Shown here: piece by piece, positions 7,997 to 19,596 of the stretch | Layout: each line of letters begins with the position of its first letter | Position numbering within the stretch: the stretch's first letter is position 1 | DNA from: Flavobacteriaceae bacterium | Lineage (GTDB): Bacteria > Bacteroidota > Bacteroidia > Flavobacteriales > Flavobacteriaceae | Length of the DNA stretch: 64,000 nucleotides | Assembly: GCA_018646605.1 (NCBI GenBank) | Contig: JABGUL010000040.1 | Coordinates: forward strand, 1-64,000 | Direction: 5' to 3' | Notes under the pieces: model-generated | What the model was told of the DNA's origin: nothing | The model's input: only the letters and a program-made list of their open reading frames with translations | Databases searched by the model: none | Translations under genes and position numbers: made by a program

Positions 7997-10323
7997 AAAT
8001 TTTCATCATTTAATAAGCGATCTAAAGCGGCCAAATCAGTAATCAACACCTGTCTCGCTTTACTTCCTTCAAAAGGACCCACGACACCAGCAGCTTCCAT
8101 TTGATCAATAATTCTTCCTGCTCTGTTATAGCCTAACTTTAGTTTACGTTGCAATAAAGATGCCGAACCTTGTTGGGCAGTTACAATAACTTCAGCGGCA
8201 TTTCTAAAAAGTTCATCTCTATCACTCGCATCGATATCTAGAAGGCTATTGCTTTCTTCTCCAACGTATTCAGGCAATAAATGTGCATCAGCATAACCAC
8301 GCTGTCCTCCAATAAAGGCGGCAATTCGTTCTACTTCTGGAGTGTCCACAAAGGCACATTGGATACGTGTAAGTTCATTTCCTTGGGTATAAAGCATGTC
8401 TCCACGTCCTATAAGTTGATCGGCACCACCGCTATCTAAGATGGTTCGCGAATCAATTTTAGAAGTCACCCGAAAGGCTATTCGGGCTGGAAAATTTGCC
8501 TTGATAATACCTGTAATGACATTTACAGAAGGTCGTTGTGTGGCGATAATTAGGTGTATACCAATCGCTCGGGCCAATTGCGCTAGACGCGCAATAGGAG
8601 TTTCTACTTCTTTTCCGGCAGTCATGATCAAGTCAGCAAATTCATCCACCACCAAAACGATGTAAGGCAAAAAGCTGTGCCCGTCGTTTGGATTAAGCTT
8701 ACGTTCTCTGAATTTTTTATTGTATTCCTTTAAATTTCTACACATTGCATTTTTAAGCAATTCATAGCGATTGTCCATTTCGATACAAAGGGAATTAAGG
8801 GTATTTATCACCTTGGTATTGTCGGTAATAATAGCCTCTTCAGTATCTGGAAGTTTAGCGAGGTAATGACGTTCTATTTTATTGTAAATATTAAGCTCTA
8901 CTTTCTTTGGATCGACCAAAACAAACTTTACTTCTGCAGGATGTTTTTTGTATAATAGGGAGGTTAATACAGCATTTAAACCTACTGACTTTCCTTGACC
9001 TGTAGCTCCTGCCATCAATAAGTGTGGCATTTTGGCTAAATCAACAACAAAGGTTTCATTGCTGATTGTTTTACCCAATGCGATGGGTAACTCCATCTCG
9101 GCATTTTGAAACTTAGCAGCGCTAATTACAGAACGCATAGAAACAATTGAAGGGTTTTGATTGGGTACTTCAATTCCAATGGTCCCTTTGCCAGGGATGG
9201 GAGCTATAATACGTATGCCCAGCGCAGATAAGGAAAGGGCAATGTCATCTTCTAAATTTTTAATTTTTGAAATACGTACTCCTGCCTCTGGAACTATTTC
9301 ATAGAGCGTAACTGTGGGACCAATGGTTGCCTTTATGTTGGCGATACCGATCTTATAGTTATTTAAAGTTTCAACGATTTTATTTTTATTTACCTCAAGC
9401 TCTTCTTGATTGATCGTGATACCACTTTCGCCATAGTCTTTTAAAAGATTAAAACCGGGCATCATGAACTTGCTAAGCTCTAATGTAGGATCAAAAAAGC
9501 CTTGATTTTCTACTAATTTTTGCGCTAATTTTTCGTCAACGGTTTCTTCTTCAATACGTTCAATTTCCATTTCAATGGAATCACCATCAACAGCATTCTC
9601 GTTTTTTAAAGTAGGTTCATCAATACTGGGCTCAGTTGTTGGTGTTTCGGATACATTTTCCGTTCTTTCCTCCAGCGATTCTTGTTGAGAGGAAAAATCC
9701 AATTCCACTGCATCTTCATTTTGAGGATCTAAAGTTTCTTCGGCACTATCATTCTCTTTTTTAAAGCTTTTAATCCAGGAAAGAATATGCTCTGGTGTCC
9801 ATCCTAATTCAATTACAATAAAACATAAGAAGATAAAAAGTAACCCCCCTAAAAGACCCAGGCGTCCAATATAAGTCGTCAAAAAGCCATGAATTTCAAA
9901 TCCTATAATACCAGAAAATAGGGGAGCTTCGACCCATACAAAAGCGAGGACAATACTACACCATAAGATGTGTGCAATACCCCAAGCCCAATTTAGAGCA
10001 AGGCGTGCGGTAGATCCTTGGAAAAAGAGCTTAAAGCCAGTTAGTCCTATAAGGTAAACAAATAGAAAGGCGGCTAGGCCGACCCCTCTAAATATGAAGA
10101 AATGACTTAAATAAGCGCCTAGTTTATTTAAAAGATTTTTAGCTTCAACAGTTTTATCGCCCATCGCTCCGAGGGTACTGAAGTCAGCTTGCCAAAAGAA
10201 AAGATAGGAAACAAATGAAATTCCAAGTAAGACTGCGATTAGCAATAACCCTCCACCCAATAACACCTGTTGTTGCCGTTTTCTTTTTATATCAGTTTCA
10301 GTGGTTGTTTGCTTTTTAGCCAT
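7993..10323 (-). CDS. ftsK: DNA translocase FtsK/SpoIIIE
   Basis: A 776-residue septal DNA pump. The N-terminal part (about 20-185) holds four or five membrane helices. An acidic, Glu/Ser-rich linker covers about 190-280 and is shorter than in E. coli. The motor follows, with Walker A 'GATGQGKS' at 439-446 and Walker B in 'VLVVDEFADL'. The C-terminal gamma winged helix ('QQGSASLLQRKLKLGYNRAG', about 705-724) reads polarity sequences on the chromosome. It is the first gene of the operon with lolA, lptG and ribB. Its job is clearing and segregating chromosomes at the division site. Confidence 0.95.
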   Translation of the reverse strand: MAKKQTTTETDIKRKRQQQVLLGGGLLLIAVLLGISFVSYLFFWQADFSTLGAMGDKTVEAKNLLNKLGAYLSHFFIFRGVGLAAFLFVYLIGLTGFKLFFQGSTARLALNWAWGIAHILWCSIVLAFVWVEAPLFSGIIGFEIHGFLTTYIGRLGLLGGLLFIFLCFIVIELGWTPEHILSWIKSFKKENDSAEETLDPQNEDAVELDFSSQQESLEERTENVSETPTTEPSIDEPTLKNENAVDGDSIEMEIERIEEETVDEKLAQKLVENQGFFDPTLELSKFMMPGFNLLKDYGESGITINQEELEVNKNKIVETLNNYKIGIANIKATIGPTVTLYEIVPEAGVRISKIKNLEDDIALSLSALGIRIIAPIPGKGTIGIEVPNQNPSIVSMRSVISAAKFQNAEMELPIALGKTISNETFVVDLAKMPHLLMAGATGQGKSVGLNAVLTSLLYKKHPAEVKFVLVDPKKVELNIYNKIERHYLAKLPDTEEAIITDNTKVINTLNSLCIEMDNRYELLKNAMCRNLKEYNKKFRERKLNPNDGHSFLPYIVLVVDEFADLIMTAGKEVETPIARLAQLARAIGIHLIIATQRPSVNVITGIIKANFPARIAFRVTSKIDSRTILDSGGADQLIGRGDMLYTQGNELTRIQCAFVDTPEVERIAAFIGGQRGYADAHLLPEYVGEESNSLLDIDASDRDELFRNAAEVIVTAQQGSASLLQRKLKLGYNRAGRIIDQMEAAGVVGPFEGSKARQVLITDLAALDRLLNDENL

Positions 10324-10340
10324 GAATATTTACTCTAAAG

Positions 10341-10348
10341 CAAAAATA
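10341..10348 (-). promoter_or_regulatory. -7 promoter element of the ftsK operon
   Basis: TATTTTTG on the minus strand matches TAnnTTTG and lies 17 bases upstream of the ftsK start codon. I do not see a TTG at the right distance. Confidence 0.35.
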
Positions 10349-10468
10349 CAAATTCAAAATCAAAAACGAGAACTAATGTGCAATTGTAAAGCGATATATT
10401 TTTTACATGTAAATCAACTAAAATGACCTTGAAAACAAATCGAATTTGCGTGCTGTTTTATTTTTTTT

Positions 10469-10487
10469 TCTAATGATAATCAATACC
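10469..10487 (+). promoter_or_regulatory. Fur/PerR-like operator upstream of katG
   Basis: The 19 bases here match the classic Fur box (GATAATGATAATCATTATC) at 15 of 19 positions, including an unbroken core AATGATAATCA. It stands about 50-100 bases before the two possible katG starts, the right place for an operator. Fur-family peroxide sensors (PerR) commonly control katG, so iron- or peroxide-dependent repression is likely. The sequence cannot tell Fur from PerR. Confidence 0.5.
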
Positions 10488-10535
10488 AATATAACTATTT
10501 GGAAATATAATGGATAACCTTGTTAATTAAACTAA

Positions 10536-12797
<2,262 letters not shown>

Positions 12798-12808
12798 ATC
12801 AAGTATTC

Positions 12809-12847
12809 AAAAAAAAAAGCATCTCAAACGTGAGATGCTTTTTTTTT
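12809..12847. terminator. bidirectional intrinsic terminator between katG and nhaC
   Basis: A perfect 8-bp stem GCATCTCA/TGAGATGC (12819-12826 and 12831-12838) with loop AACG is flanked by ten A on the left and nine T on the right. It therefore works for katG on the plus strand and for nhaC on the minus strand. Confidence 0.9.
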
Positions 12848-12867
12848 ATGCTTTTTTTTTAAAAAAC

Positions 12868-14301
12868 TTAGGTTGTTTTTAAGGCCTTAATTTTTATGTT
12901 AAATGCAGCAAAAAGTAAGGTCATAAACGGACTTAGCCAGTTGAAAATTGCATAAACAAAATAGTCCCCGACATCCACGCCTAAAACCCCTGATTGATAG
13001 GCGCCACATGTATTCCAGGGAATAAGAACCGAAGTAACCGTTCCTGAATCTTCAAGAGTTCGGCTTAAGTTTTCGGGAGCAAGTTTACGGTCTTTATAGG
13101 CTTTTGCAAACATTTTCCCAGGAATTACGATCGCCAAGTATTGATCCGAGGCAGTAAGATTAATAGCTAGACATGAAGCCACGGTGCTTGCAAATAATTG
13201 AAAAGTAGTTTGTGCCCAATTTAATAATGCATTACTAACTCTTTCTAACGCTCCTATAGCATCCATAATTCCGCCAAAAACCATGGCACATATAATAAGC
13301 CAGATTGTTCCTAACATTCCTTCCATACCTCCAGAAGTGAATAAATCATTAAGCAAGGTATTTGAGGTGTTGATTTCTGTTGAAATAGTTATAGAATTCA
13401 TAATCGCACGATAGGCAACCTCAAAGCTTAATATACTAGATTCAGTAATCTCAAGAAGAATTTTACTTTGAAACACTACTGCAAAAAGACCCCCTAGGAG
13501 TGTTCCAATAAGCAGGGCAATTAAAGGCGGACTTTTTTTAATTATCAGAAGTATGACCGTTCCAGGAACGATAAAAAGCCAAGGAGTAATAGTAAATTTT
13601 TCTTCGATAGCCAACATTAGTGTTTCTGTATCCGCAGCACCCGATGTGGATTGGGTAAGACTTAAAATAAAAAACACAACAAGGGTAATAATGATACTGG
13701 GTATGGTGGTAAGAGTCATGTATTTGATATGCGAAAACAATTCTCCTCCAGCCATTGCTGGGGCTAAGTTTGTGGTGTCACTTAGCGGGGAAAGCTTGTC
13801 GCCAAAATAAGCTCCTGAAATTACTGCTCCAGCCACCATTCCTACAGGAATGCCTAATACTTTTCCTATTCCTATTAACGCAATACCAACCGTAGCTGAA
13901 GTAGTCCAACTACTCCCTGTTGCCAATGAAATAATAGCACAAATGATAATACATGCTGGTAGAAAAATACTTGGGTGTAAAATTTGTAAACCATAGTAAA
14001 TCATGGCGGGAATGATCCCACTTATAAGCCAAGTACCGGCTAATGCACCTACAAATAATAGAATCAATAATGCTCCTGTTACAGATTGTAGATTCTCAGC
14101 AACCTTATCAATCATTTTCTGGTATCCTATTTTGTAATAGAAACCAACAATTCCAGCCACTGCAGCCCCTAAAAGTAAAATGAATTGATTGGAACCTCCT
14201 AAAGCATCGTCTCCATAAACCAATACATTATATGAGAGTAACAATACCAAAATAACAATAGGTAAAAGGGCAATTCCTAAGGAGAGTTCTTTCTTTTTCA
14301 A
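12868..14301 (-). CDS. nhaC: Na+/H+ antiporter NhaC family
   Basis: A 477-residue inner-membrane protein with about eleven hydrophobic helices. Family blocks are visible, such as 'ATGSSWTTSATVGIALIGIG', 'GAYFGDKLSPLSDTTNLAPA' and 'SDQYLAIVIPGKMF', the last close to 'WNTCGAYQSGVLGV'. NhaC proteins exchange protons for sodium; some relatives exchange lactate/malate or other anions, so the exact substrate is inferred. The 'DKLSPLSDTTN' block is typical of the sodium branch. Sodium extrusion fits a marine organism. It is monocistronic and convergent with katG, sharing the terminator at 12809-12847. Confidence 0.88.
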   Translation of the reverse strand: MKKKELSLGIALLPIVILVLLLSYNVLVYGDDALGGSNQFILLLGAAVAGIVGFYYKIGYQKMIDKVAENLQSVTGALLILLFVGALAGTWLISGIIPAMIYYGLQILHPSIFLPACIIICAIISLATGSSWTTSATVGIALIGIGKVLGIPVGMVAGAVISGAYFGDKLSPLSDTTNLAPAMAGGELFSHIKYMTLTTIPSIIITLVVFFILSLTQSTSGAADTETLMLAIEEKFTITPWLFIVPGTVILLIIKKSPPLIALLIGTLLGGLFAVVFQSKILLEITESSILSFEVAYRAIMNSITISTEINTSNTLLNDLFTSGGMEGMLGTIWLIICAMVFGGIMDAIGALERVSNALLNWAQTTFQLFASTVASCLAINLTASDQYLAIVIPGKMFAKAYKDRKLAPENLSRTLEDSGTVTSVLIPWNTCGAYQSGVLGVDVGDYFVYAIFNWLSPFMTLLFAAFNIKIKALKTT

Positions 14302-14383
14302 ATGATTTTATTCTGTGAATACAAGTTTAATGAATTTAAATCAATTGGGGGATATGATTTCATTCTTCCATTGATTTAGTAAT

Positions 14384-14890
14384 CTAAAGAGGTTTTCGAC
14401 ATAGAATCATAATCCCAGAGCCTAAGTCGATTTGAAGGACAAAGAACTGATTTTTATTTTTCAACGTTTCCACTAGTGACAAAACTTTATCTTGATGTCC
14501 TTCTGGCCAATTTTCTTGCTGGTTTAAGTCATCTACAATATAAAATCCCCCCGGTTTTACCATCTCAAGTGTTTTGTTTAAGCATGAAAATTTTCCAGCC
14601 CAAGTATCCGCAAAAATAAGATCAAATTGTAGCGTGCTGTTTTTTTTAATCCAGGTTTTGGCATCTTCTTGAACAAAGCTCACACGATGGTCTTTCGCAA
14701 AAAAGGAACGTGCAACATCTAAACAGTCTGGATCATTTTCAATTGAAGTCACCTTTCCATTGGGATCTAACCCATCAAGAATCCATGATAAAGACATGCC
14801 GGTACCTGTGCCTAATTCTAGAATGTTACCTTCTTTTTTTGATAAGGTAAGCAAGCGTATAAATGATCCCAACTCCTCATCAGAATGCAT
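14384..14890 (-). CDS. class I SAM-dependent O-methyltransferase-like protein
   Basis: A 168-residue Rossmann methyltransferase. SAM motif I is 'ILELGTGTGMSLSWILDG' (about 23-40), the acidic motif II is 'VTSIENDPDCLDVA', 'VSFVQEDAK' follows, and 'FDLIFADTWAGKF' and 'GGFYIVDDL' complete the fold. It resembles small O-methyltransferases of the catechol/caffeoyl-CoA type but is shorter than those (usually about 210). I found no in-frame start before the ATG at 14890 up to the previous stop, so the short N terminus seems real. The substrate is unknown. It may be transcribed with the DUF2059 gene 75 bases upstream. Confidence 0.75.
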   Translation of the reverse strand: MHSDEELGSFIRLLTLSKKEGNILELGTGTGMSLSWILDGLDPNGKVTSIENDPDCLDVARSFFAKDHRVSFVQEDAKTWIKKNSTLQFDLIFADTWAGKFSCLNKTLEMVKPGGFYIVDDLNQQENWPEGHQDKVLSLVETLKNKNQFFVLQIDLGSGIMILCRKPL

Positions 14891-14964
14891 AGAAAAGTTT
14901 AATGACCGTGATTTTTTTAAGATAGATTAGTATTCCTTTGGAATTGATTTGATTGAGTAGGGCA

Positions 14965-15402
14965 TTACTTCTTTTTTACAAATTCTTGAATCTTTTGACC
15001 CAATTCAATACCCCATTGTTGTCCTACCCACATACTTTCTGCGGCAATTATAGGTGTTTTTGCAGCAAATTTCTTTCCCGTTTCACTAGTGTAAAAGGAG
15101 ATGATTACTTTTAGATCCTCTTCTGATAAATGTTTTTCATAAATGGGCGTAAGTTGATTGATAAGTTTTGGAAAGGACTCCTTATTTATAAATGTTTCAA
15201 TAGTATTCCAATCATCAGCACTCAAATCATTTAGCTGGGCTTTAAAAATATTTTTTATTTGTTCCACACTTGCAACAAATGAATCCTCAGTTCCTGAAAC
15301 ACGTATCATTTCCATGAGTGTATTTTGGTAACTTTCTGAAACTTGAGCAGCGAGGAGGTGGTTGCATAAAAAAAATACAATAAGAGGTAGTTTCTTGATC
15401 AT
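14965..15402 (-). CDS. DUF2059 family exported protein
   Basis: A 145-residue protein with a clear signal peptide ('PLIVFFLCNHLLAAQ', cleavage near residue 19). The mature part is helical and ends in the block that marks DUF2059, 'LKVIISFYTSETGKKFAAKT' followed by 'PIIAAESMWVGQQWGIEL'. It is probably periplasmic. No biochemical role is established for the family. It lies 151 bases from lpd on the opposite strand. Confidence 0.8.
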   Translation of the reverse strand: MIKKLPLIVFFLCNHLLAAQVSESYQNTLMEMIRVSGTEDSFVASVEQIKNIFKAQLNDLSADDWNTIETFINKESFPKLINQLTPIYEKHLSEEDLKVIISFYTSETGKKFAAKTPIIAAESMWVGQQWGIELGQKIQEFVKKK

Positions 15403-15523
15403 ACGTAAGATTTTAAATTATGATGCGATTTTCACATCGCTTAGGGACAATAATATTTTTTAAAAGTATAAAAAATAATTCAAAATCCGCACTTATAGAT
15501 TATGGTGTACAAATAAACATTTG

Positions 15524-15531
15524 TACTTTTG
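15524..15531 (+). promoter_or_regulatory. -7 promoter element of lpd
   Basis: TACTTTTG matches TAnnTTTG and ends 22 bases before the lpd ATG, giving a predicted leader of roughly 15-18 bases. The -33 box is not a clear TTG. Confidence 0.5.
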
Positions 15532-15553
15532 AAGCTCATTAAATAATTAGTTT

Positions 15554-16954
15554 ATGAGTGTTTATGATGTTGCCATTATCGGTTCGGGACCAGGAGGTTA
15601 TGTTGCAGCGATTCGTTGCGCCCAATTGGGATTAAAAACAGCTTTAATTGAAAAATATAATACCCTTGGGGGCACTTGTTTGAATGTGGGTTGTATTCCT
15701 TCAAAGTCTCTTCTGGACTCATCACATCATTATGAAGATGCGCAAAAACATTTTACTGAACACGGTATTGAAATTGAGGGAGAGATCAAAATTAATTTCA
15801 AGCAAATGATTGATAGAAAGGCTGCTGTTGTTGATCAAACAACAAAAGGAATCGATTATTTAATGAAAAAAAATAAGATAACTACTTTTGAAGGCCTCGG
15901 AAGTTATGTAGATGCAACTCATATCAAAATTGAGGGTAAAGATGCACAAGTGATTGAAGCAAAAAACAGCATTATTGCTACGGGATCAAAACCGGGGAGT
16001 TTGCCTTTTATTACATTAGATAAGGAACGTGTTATTACTTCAACAGAAGCCTTAAAACTAAAAGAAATTCCAAAACACTTGGTGGTTATTGGGGGAGGAG
16101 TAATTGGTTTGGAGTTGGGTCAGGTATACCGTCGTTTAGGAGCTGATGTTTCTGTGATCGAATATGCAGATCGAATTACGCCAATAATGGACGCAGGACT
16201 GTCCAGAGAATTAATGAAAGTGATGAAAAAACAAGGCGTCAAATTTTTTCTCTCGCATGGTGTGAATAAAGTAGAACGAAAAGGAGACCTTGTTTCTGTA
16301 ACTGCTACTGATAAAAAGGGAGCTGACGTTCATTTTGAAGGCGATTATTGCTTGGTCTCTGTGGGTAGAAAACCCTATACTGAAGGTCTTAATGCTGCTG
16401 CTGCAGGAGTTCAGTTAAATGAACGAGGACAAGTAGAAGTAAATGATCATTTGCAGACTACAGCCACAAATATTTATGCAATCGGTGATGTTGTTCGCGG
16501 TGCAATGCTTGCTCACAAAGCAGAAGAAGAAGGTGTGCTTGTTGCTGAGTTTTTGGCAGGTCAAAAGCCACACATTGACTACAACCTAGTGCCTAATGTC
16601 ATTTATACATGGCCTGAAGTAGCTGCGGTTGGAAAAACAGAAGAAGAACTGAAAGCCGCTGGCGTGAATTACAAGAGTGGTCAATTTCCAATGCGAGCCC
16701 TTGGACGAGCTAGAGCCAGTATGGATACTGATGGTTTTGTAAAAATTCTTGCAGATGCTCAAACAGATGAAGTTTTAGGGGTTCACATGATTGGTGCTCG
16801 AGCAGCTGATTTAATTGCAGAGGCCGTAACCGCAATGGAATTTAGAGCGTCAGCAGAGGACATTGCAAGGATGAGTCATTCACATCCTACTTATGCAGAA
16901 GCGATAAAAGAAGCCGCTTTGGCAGCCACCGAAGATAGAGCCTTACATATTTAA
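15554..16954 (+). CDS. lpd: dihydrolipoyl dehydrogenase (E3)
   Basis: The 466-residue flavoenzyme reoxidises lipoamide in 2-oxoacid dehydrogenase complexes and the glycine cleavage system. The FAD-binding 'GSGPGG' is at 10-15. The redox disulfide is Cys42/Cys47 in 'GGTCLNVGCIPSKSL', the NAD motif is 'VIGGGVIGLELG' and the second FAD segment is 'IYAIGDV'. The C-terminal interface carries the active-site His-Glu in 'HSHPTYAEAIKEA'. No E1 or E2 gene is adjacent, so it is probably a shared E3. It is monocistronic and convergent with the Kazal lipoprotein gene. Confidence 0.97.
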   Translation: MSVYDVAIIGSGPGGYVAAIRCAQLGLKTALIEKYNTLGGTCLNVGCIPSKSLLDSSHHYEDAQKHFTEHGIEIEGEIKINFKQMIDRKAAVVDQTTKGIDYLMKKNKITTFEGLGSYVDATHIKIEGKDAQVIEAKNSIIATGSKPGSLPFITLDKERVITSTEALKLKEIPKHLVVIGGGVIGLELGQVYRRLGADVSVIEYADRITPIMDAGLSRELMKVMKKQGVKFFLSHGVNKVERKGDLVSVTATDKKGADVHFEGDYCLVSVGRKPYTEGLNAAAAGVQLNERGQVEVNDHLQTTATNIYAIGDVVRGAMLAHKAEEEGVLVAEFLAGQKPHIDYNLVPNVIYTWPEVAAVGKTEEELKAAGVNYKSGQFPMRALGRARASMDTDGFVKILADAQTDEVLGVHMIGARAADLIAEAVTAMEFRASAEDIARMSHSHPTYAEAIKEAALAATEDRALHI

Positions 16955-16964
16955 AAAAATACAA

Positions 16965-17174
16965 TCAATCCTTGCAGGCGCCATCACTCCATTTTAAAAC
17001 CCCTGCTGATTCTGCCACACATGCGTTAGAATAGGTGATTTCATCACAACCACAAACGGGTTTATATTTTCTTGTGCAAGGAATTATTTTTTGTTCTCCC
17101 ATGCATTCTTCTGATTTTGCACATCCTTTCAAGGTGAAAAGCGAGATTAACATAAATAGGAAAGCTAGTTTCAT
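16965..17174 (-). CDS. Kazal-domain lipoprotein, possible protease inhibitor
   Basis: A 69-residue secreted protein. The signal peptide ends at a lipobox-like 'LKGC' with Cys18 as the likely lipidated residue; Lys at -2 is unusual. The rest holds six cysteines (24, 33, 41, 43, 52, 67) with 'YKPVCGCDEITYSNACVAES' in the Kazal-type spacing. Kazal domains bind and block serine proteases. In a bacterial envelope it could guard against the cell's own secreted proteases or those of other organisms; this is inference. It begins 21 bases after the acyltransferase gene and is probably co-transcribed with it. Confidence 0.8.
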   Translation of the reverse strand: MKLAFLFMLISLFTLKGCAKSEECMGEQKIIPCTRKYKPVCGCDEITYSNACVAESAGVLKWSDGACKD

Positions 17175-17195
17175 AGGGGTGTAGATTAAGGTTTA

Positions 17196-18233
17196 TTAGC
17201 GCTTTATTTTATTTTTTAATACAAATACAATACCAATAGTTGTTGCCAAAAAAAATATTAAGCCTAATACTGTTTGAAAAACGTTCAATTGGTGCGCATA
17301 AAATTTATAGAGACCGAAGCCGGATAGACTTCCATATAAAATAAAGTAGTGGACAATGTAAAGTGATAAAGTGTTCGTTCCTAAAAATTTCCATATTCTA
17401 TTTTGGAGTCTATTTTGAAAAAATATAAAAAAAGATAGCAGCAAAAAGAAATCACCCAAGCGAATAAAAAGAAAATTATTTTTTGCTACCTGTTTAAAAA
17501 AATAAAGGTTAAATACATCTCCCGCCCAACTGAAAAAAGAGGAGGAGATAAAAATTAATAGTAAGCCAAGTAAAGCAAAAGGCAAAATCCAGCTCTTACA
17601 GGTTGAGTATTTTTTATTAAAAAAGAAAGCAAGTGTAGCTCCCATGAATACATATCCCAGCCAGGGGAAAAGATAAAAAACACCTCCGTAACCTTTTATT
17701 AAATAGGAAGCTAAGTATATTGGGAGCACTTCTAGATTAAGTTGATTATATAGCGGTTCAAATAGAAAAAGCGATACTGCTGCAAGCAGGAAAATCCAGA
17801 TGCGATGTTGCTTTAAGTATTGAAGCCCCACATAAAGTAAAATAACAAAACATATGGATAAGCCTATGATGTGAAGAACATCGGTTTGAATAAAGGATCC
17901 GTTTATTGATCCCGATAAAAGGGAAGGTAGGTTTAGTCGAAGTAGATATCCCCAAATCAAGAGTTCCCCTCCTCTTTTTATCCCTTTTTTAATTCTTAGA
18001 TTTGATTGTTCGTGTTCTTCGTTTAATAATAAAAAAGTAAAAATCCACCCTGTAATGGTAAAGAAAACGGGGGCGGTAAAACCTCTGCAATATAACCAAA
18101 AGCGATAGCCCCAGTGGGTTGTGTCAAGTGTGGATGTATCAATCACACTACTTATAAAATGGCCTTGCAACATCATTATAATGGCAAAAGCTCGTAGGGC
18201 ATCCAAAAAATAAACTCTCGATTTAGACGGCAT
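17196..18233 (-). CDS. membrane acyltransferase, HGSNAT/DUF1624-like
   Basis: A 345-residue protein with about ten membrane helices. The N terminus 'VYFLDALRAFAIIMMLQGHF' carries the 'LDalRg..H' signature of heparan-alpha-glucosaminide N-acetyltransferase-like proteins (PF07786) and related acyltransferase-3 enzymes. His21 in 'LQGHF' is the likely catalytic residue. Such proteins pass an acyl group from the cytosol onto a sugar at the outer face of the membrane. The acceptor is unknown. A later 'FLGTNTLSLYIVHYFILYG' block is shared with OpgC/acyltransferase families, so that name is the main alternative. Confidence 0.7.
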   Translation of the reverse strand: MPSKSRVYFLDALRAFAIIMMLQGHFISSVIDTSTLDTTHWGYRFWLYCRGFTAPVFFTITGWIFTFLLLNEEHEQSNLRIKKGIKRGGELLIWGYLLRLNLPSLLSGSINGSFIQTDVLHIIGLSICFVILLYVGLQYLKQHRIWIFLLAAVSLFLFEPLYNQLNLEVLPIYLASYLIKGYGGVFYLFPWLGYVFMGATLAFFFNKKYSTCKSWILPFALLGLLLIFISSSFFSWAGDVFNLYFFKQVAKNNFLFIRLGDFFLLLSFFIFFQNRLQNRIWKFLGTNTLSLYIVHYFILYGSLSGFGLYKFYAHQLNVFQTVLGLIFFLATTIGIVFVLKNKIKR

Positions 18234-18306
18234 AATGAAAAATACAAAATCCTTATTTACAAGTCTATTTTTTTAGTACATTTAAATTATATCTAAAAAT
18301 AAACGA

Positions 18307-19596
18307 ATGAAAAGAAGAGACTTTATTCATAAAACAGCAGCTACAGCCTCGGTTTTTAGCATTGTTCCAAGCCATGTTTTAGGTTTTGGTACCACCGCAC
18401 CCAACGATAAAATTCAATTAGGATTTATTGGTGTGGGTAAACAAGGAAGAGGTCTGATGACTAATTTTGTGAATTATGATAGTGCTTCAGTTGTTGCTGT
18501 AAGTGATGTTGATGTCAACAAAATGTCCTTTTTTTCTGAGACGTTTCAAAAAGCTTTGGCAAAAAAGAATAAACCGTCACAAAATTTAGATGAAATTGCA
18601 GCTTACAGAGAGTTGCTAGAGCGTAAAGATATTGACGCCGTAGTCATTGCTTCTCCAGACCATTGGCATGCACAAATGGCAGTAGACGCTGCTAAAGCAG
18701 GAAAGGATATTTATTGTGAAAAGCCACTTTCTAGTTCTGTTGCAGAAGGCCGCGCCATGGTTGATTCAGCGCGAAAGTATAATCGAGTATTTCAAACGGG
18801 AAGCATGCAACGCTCTTGGGACCGTTTTCGTCAGGGCGTAAATTTAATTAGGAATGGATATATTGGCGAAATCAAAGAGGTTAAAGTCGCCATCGGTGCT
18901 CCATACAAAGCTTGTGATTTGCCGAGTCAACCCATTCCTGAAACGATTGATTGGAATGCTTGGATAGGGCCTGCTCCCTATCGTGGGTATCACTTTGATT
19001 TGGCCTGTCCTATAGAAGATAAGCGTTGGGGCATGTGGCGTGATTACACACCCTTTGGTGGGGGAATGATAACTGATTGGGGTGCGCATATGTTTGATAT
19101 TGTGCAATGGGCATTGGATATGGATGATACAGGGCCTTTACATTTTATCCCCCCTGGAGGAGTTGCTGTGGAAGGACTCACCTATACTTATGCAAACGGA
19201 ATTACCGTAACCCATACCAAGTGGGGCAGAGGTAACAATGAAATTCAGTTTATTGGTACTGAAGGACGTTTGGAAATTAGTAGAGGCTATTTAAAAACTT
19301 TTCCTAATACTGACCTTGCCAAAACACCTTTGAAAGAAACAGATACTAACTTGGTATACAATAGTCCAAACCACCATGAGGATTGGCTTGACGCGATCAA
19401 AAACAGAACCCGACCCATATGTGATGTGGAAGTTGGCCACCGAACTGCAACAGTATGTAATGTTGCTAATATTGCCTATGCACTTCAGAGACCCTTGGAA
19501 TGGAATCCGCAGTCTGAAAAGTTTATCAATGATCCAGGGGCCAATTTAATGTTGGATAGAGCTTACAGAGGACCTTGGGATTATCGTGATTTTTAG
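18307..19596 (+). CDS. Tat-exported Gfo/Idh/MocA family oxidoreductase
   Basis: A 429-residue NAD(P)-dependent sugar or cyclitol dehydrogenase. A twin-arginine signal ('MKRRDF' followed by a weakly hydrophobic stretch to about residue 28) sends it folded to the periplasm, where the cofactor would be bound in advance. The Rossmann motif 'GFIGVGKQGRG' is at about 39-49. 'EKPLS' follows in the usual place for the catalytic lysine, and the C-terminal half is the alpha/beta substrate domain with 'GGGMITDWGAHMFD'. Bacteroidota carry many such exported paralogues linked to carbohydrate use. The substrate cannot be predicted. It stands alone. Confidence 0.88.
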   Translation: MKRRDFIHKTAATASVFSIVPSHVLGFGTTAPNDKIQLGFIGVGKQGRGLMTNFVNYDSASVVAVSDVDVNKMSFFSETFQKALAKKNKPSQNLDEIAAYRELLERKDIDAVVIASPDHWHAQMAVDAAKAGKDIYCEKPLSSSVAEGRAMVDSARKYNRVFQTGSMQRSWDRFRQGVNLIRNGYIGEIKEVKVAIGAPYKACDLPSQPIPETIDWNAWIGPAPYRGYHFDLACPIEDKRWGMWRDYTPFGGGMITDWGAHMFDIVQWALDMDDTGPLHFIPPGGVAVEGLTYTYANGITVTHTKWGRGNNEIQFIGTEGRLEISRGYLKTFPNTDLAKTPLKETDTNLVYNSPNHHEDWLDAIKNRTRPICDVEVGHRTATVCNVANIAYALQRPLEWNPQSEKFINDPGANLMLDRAYRGPWDYRDF

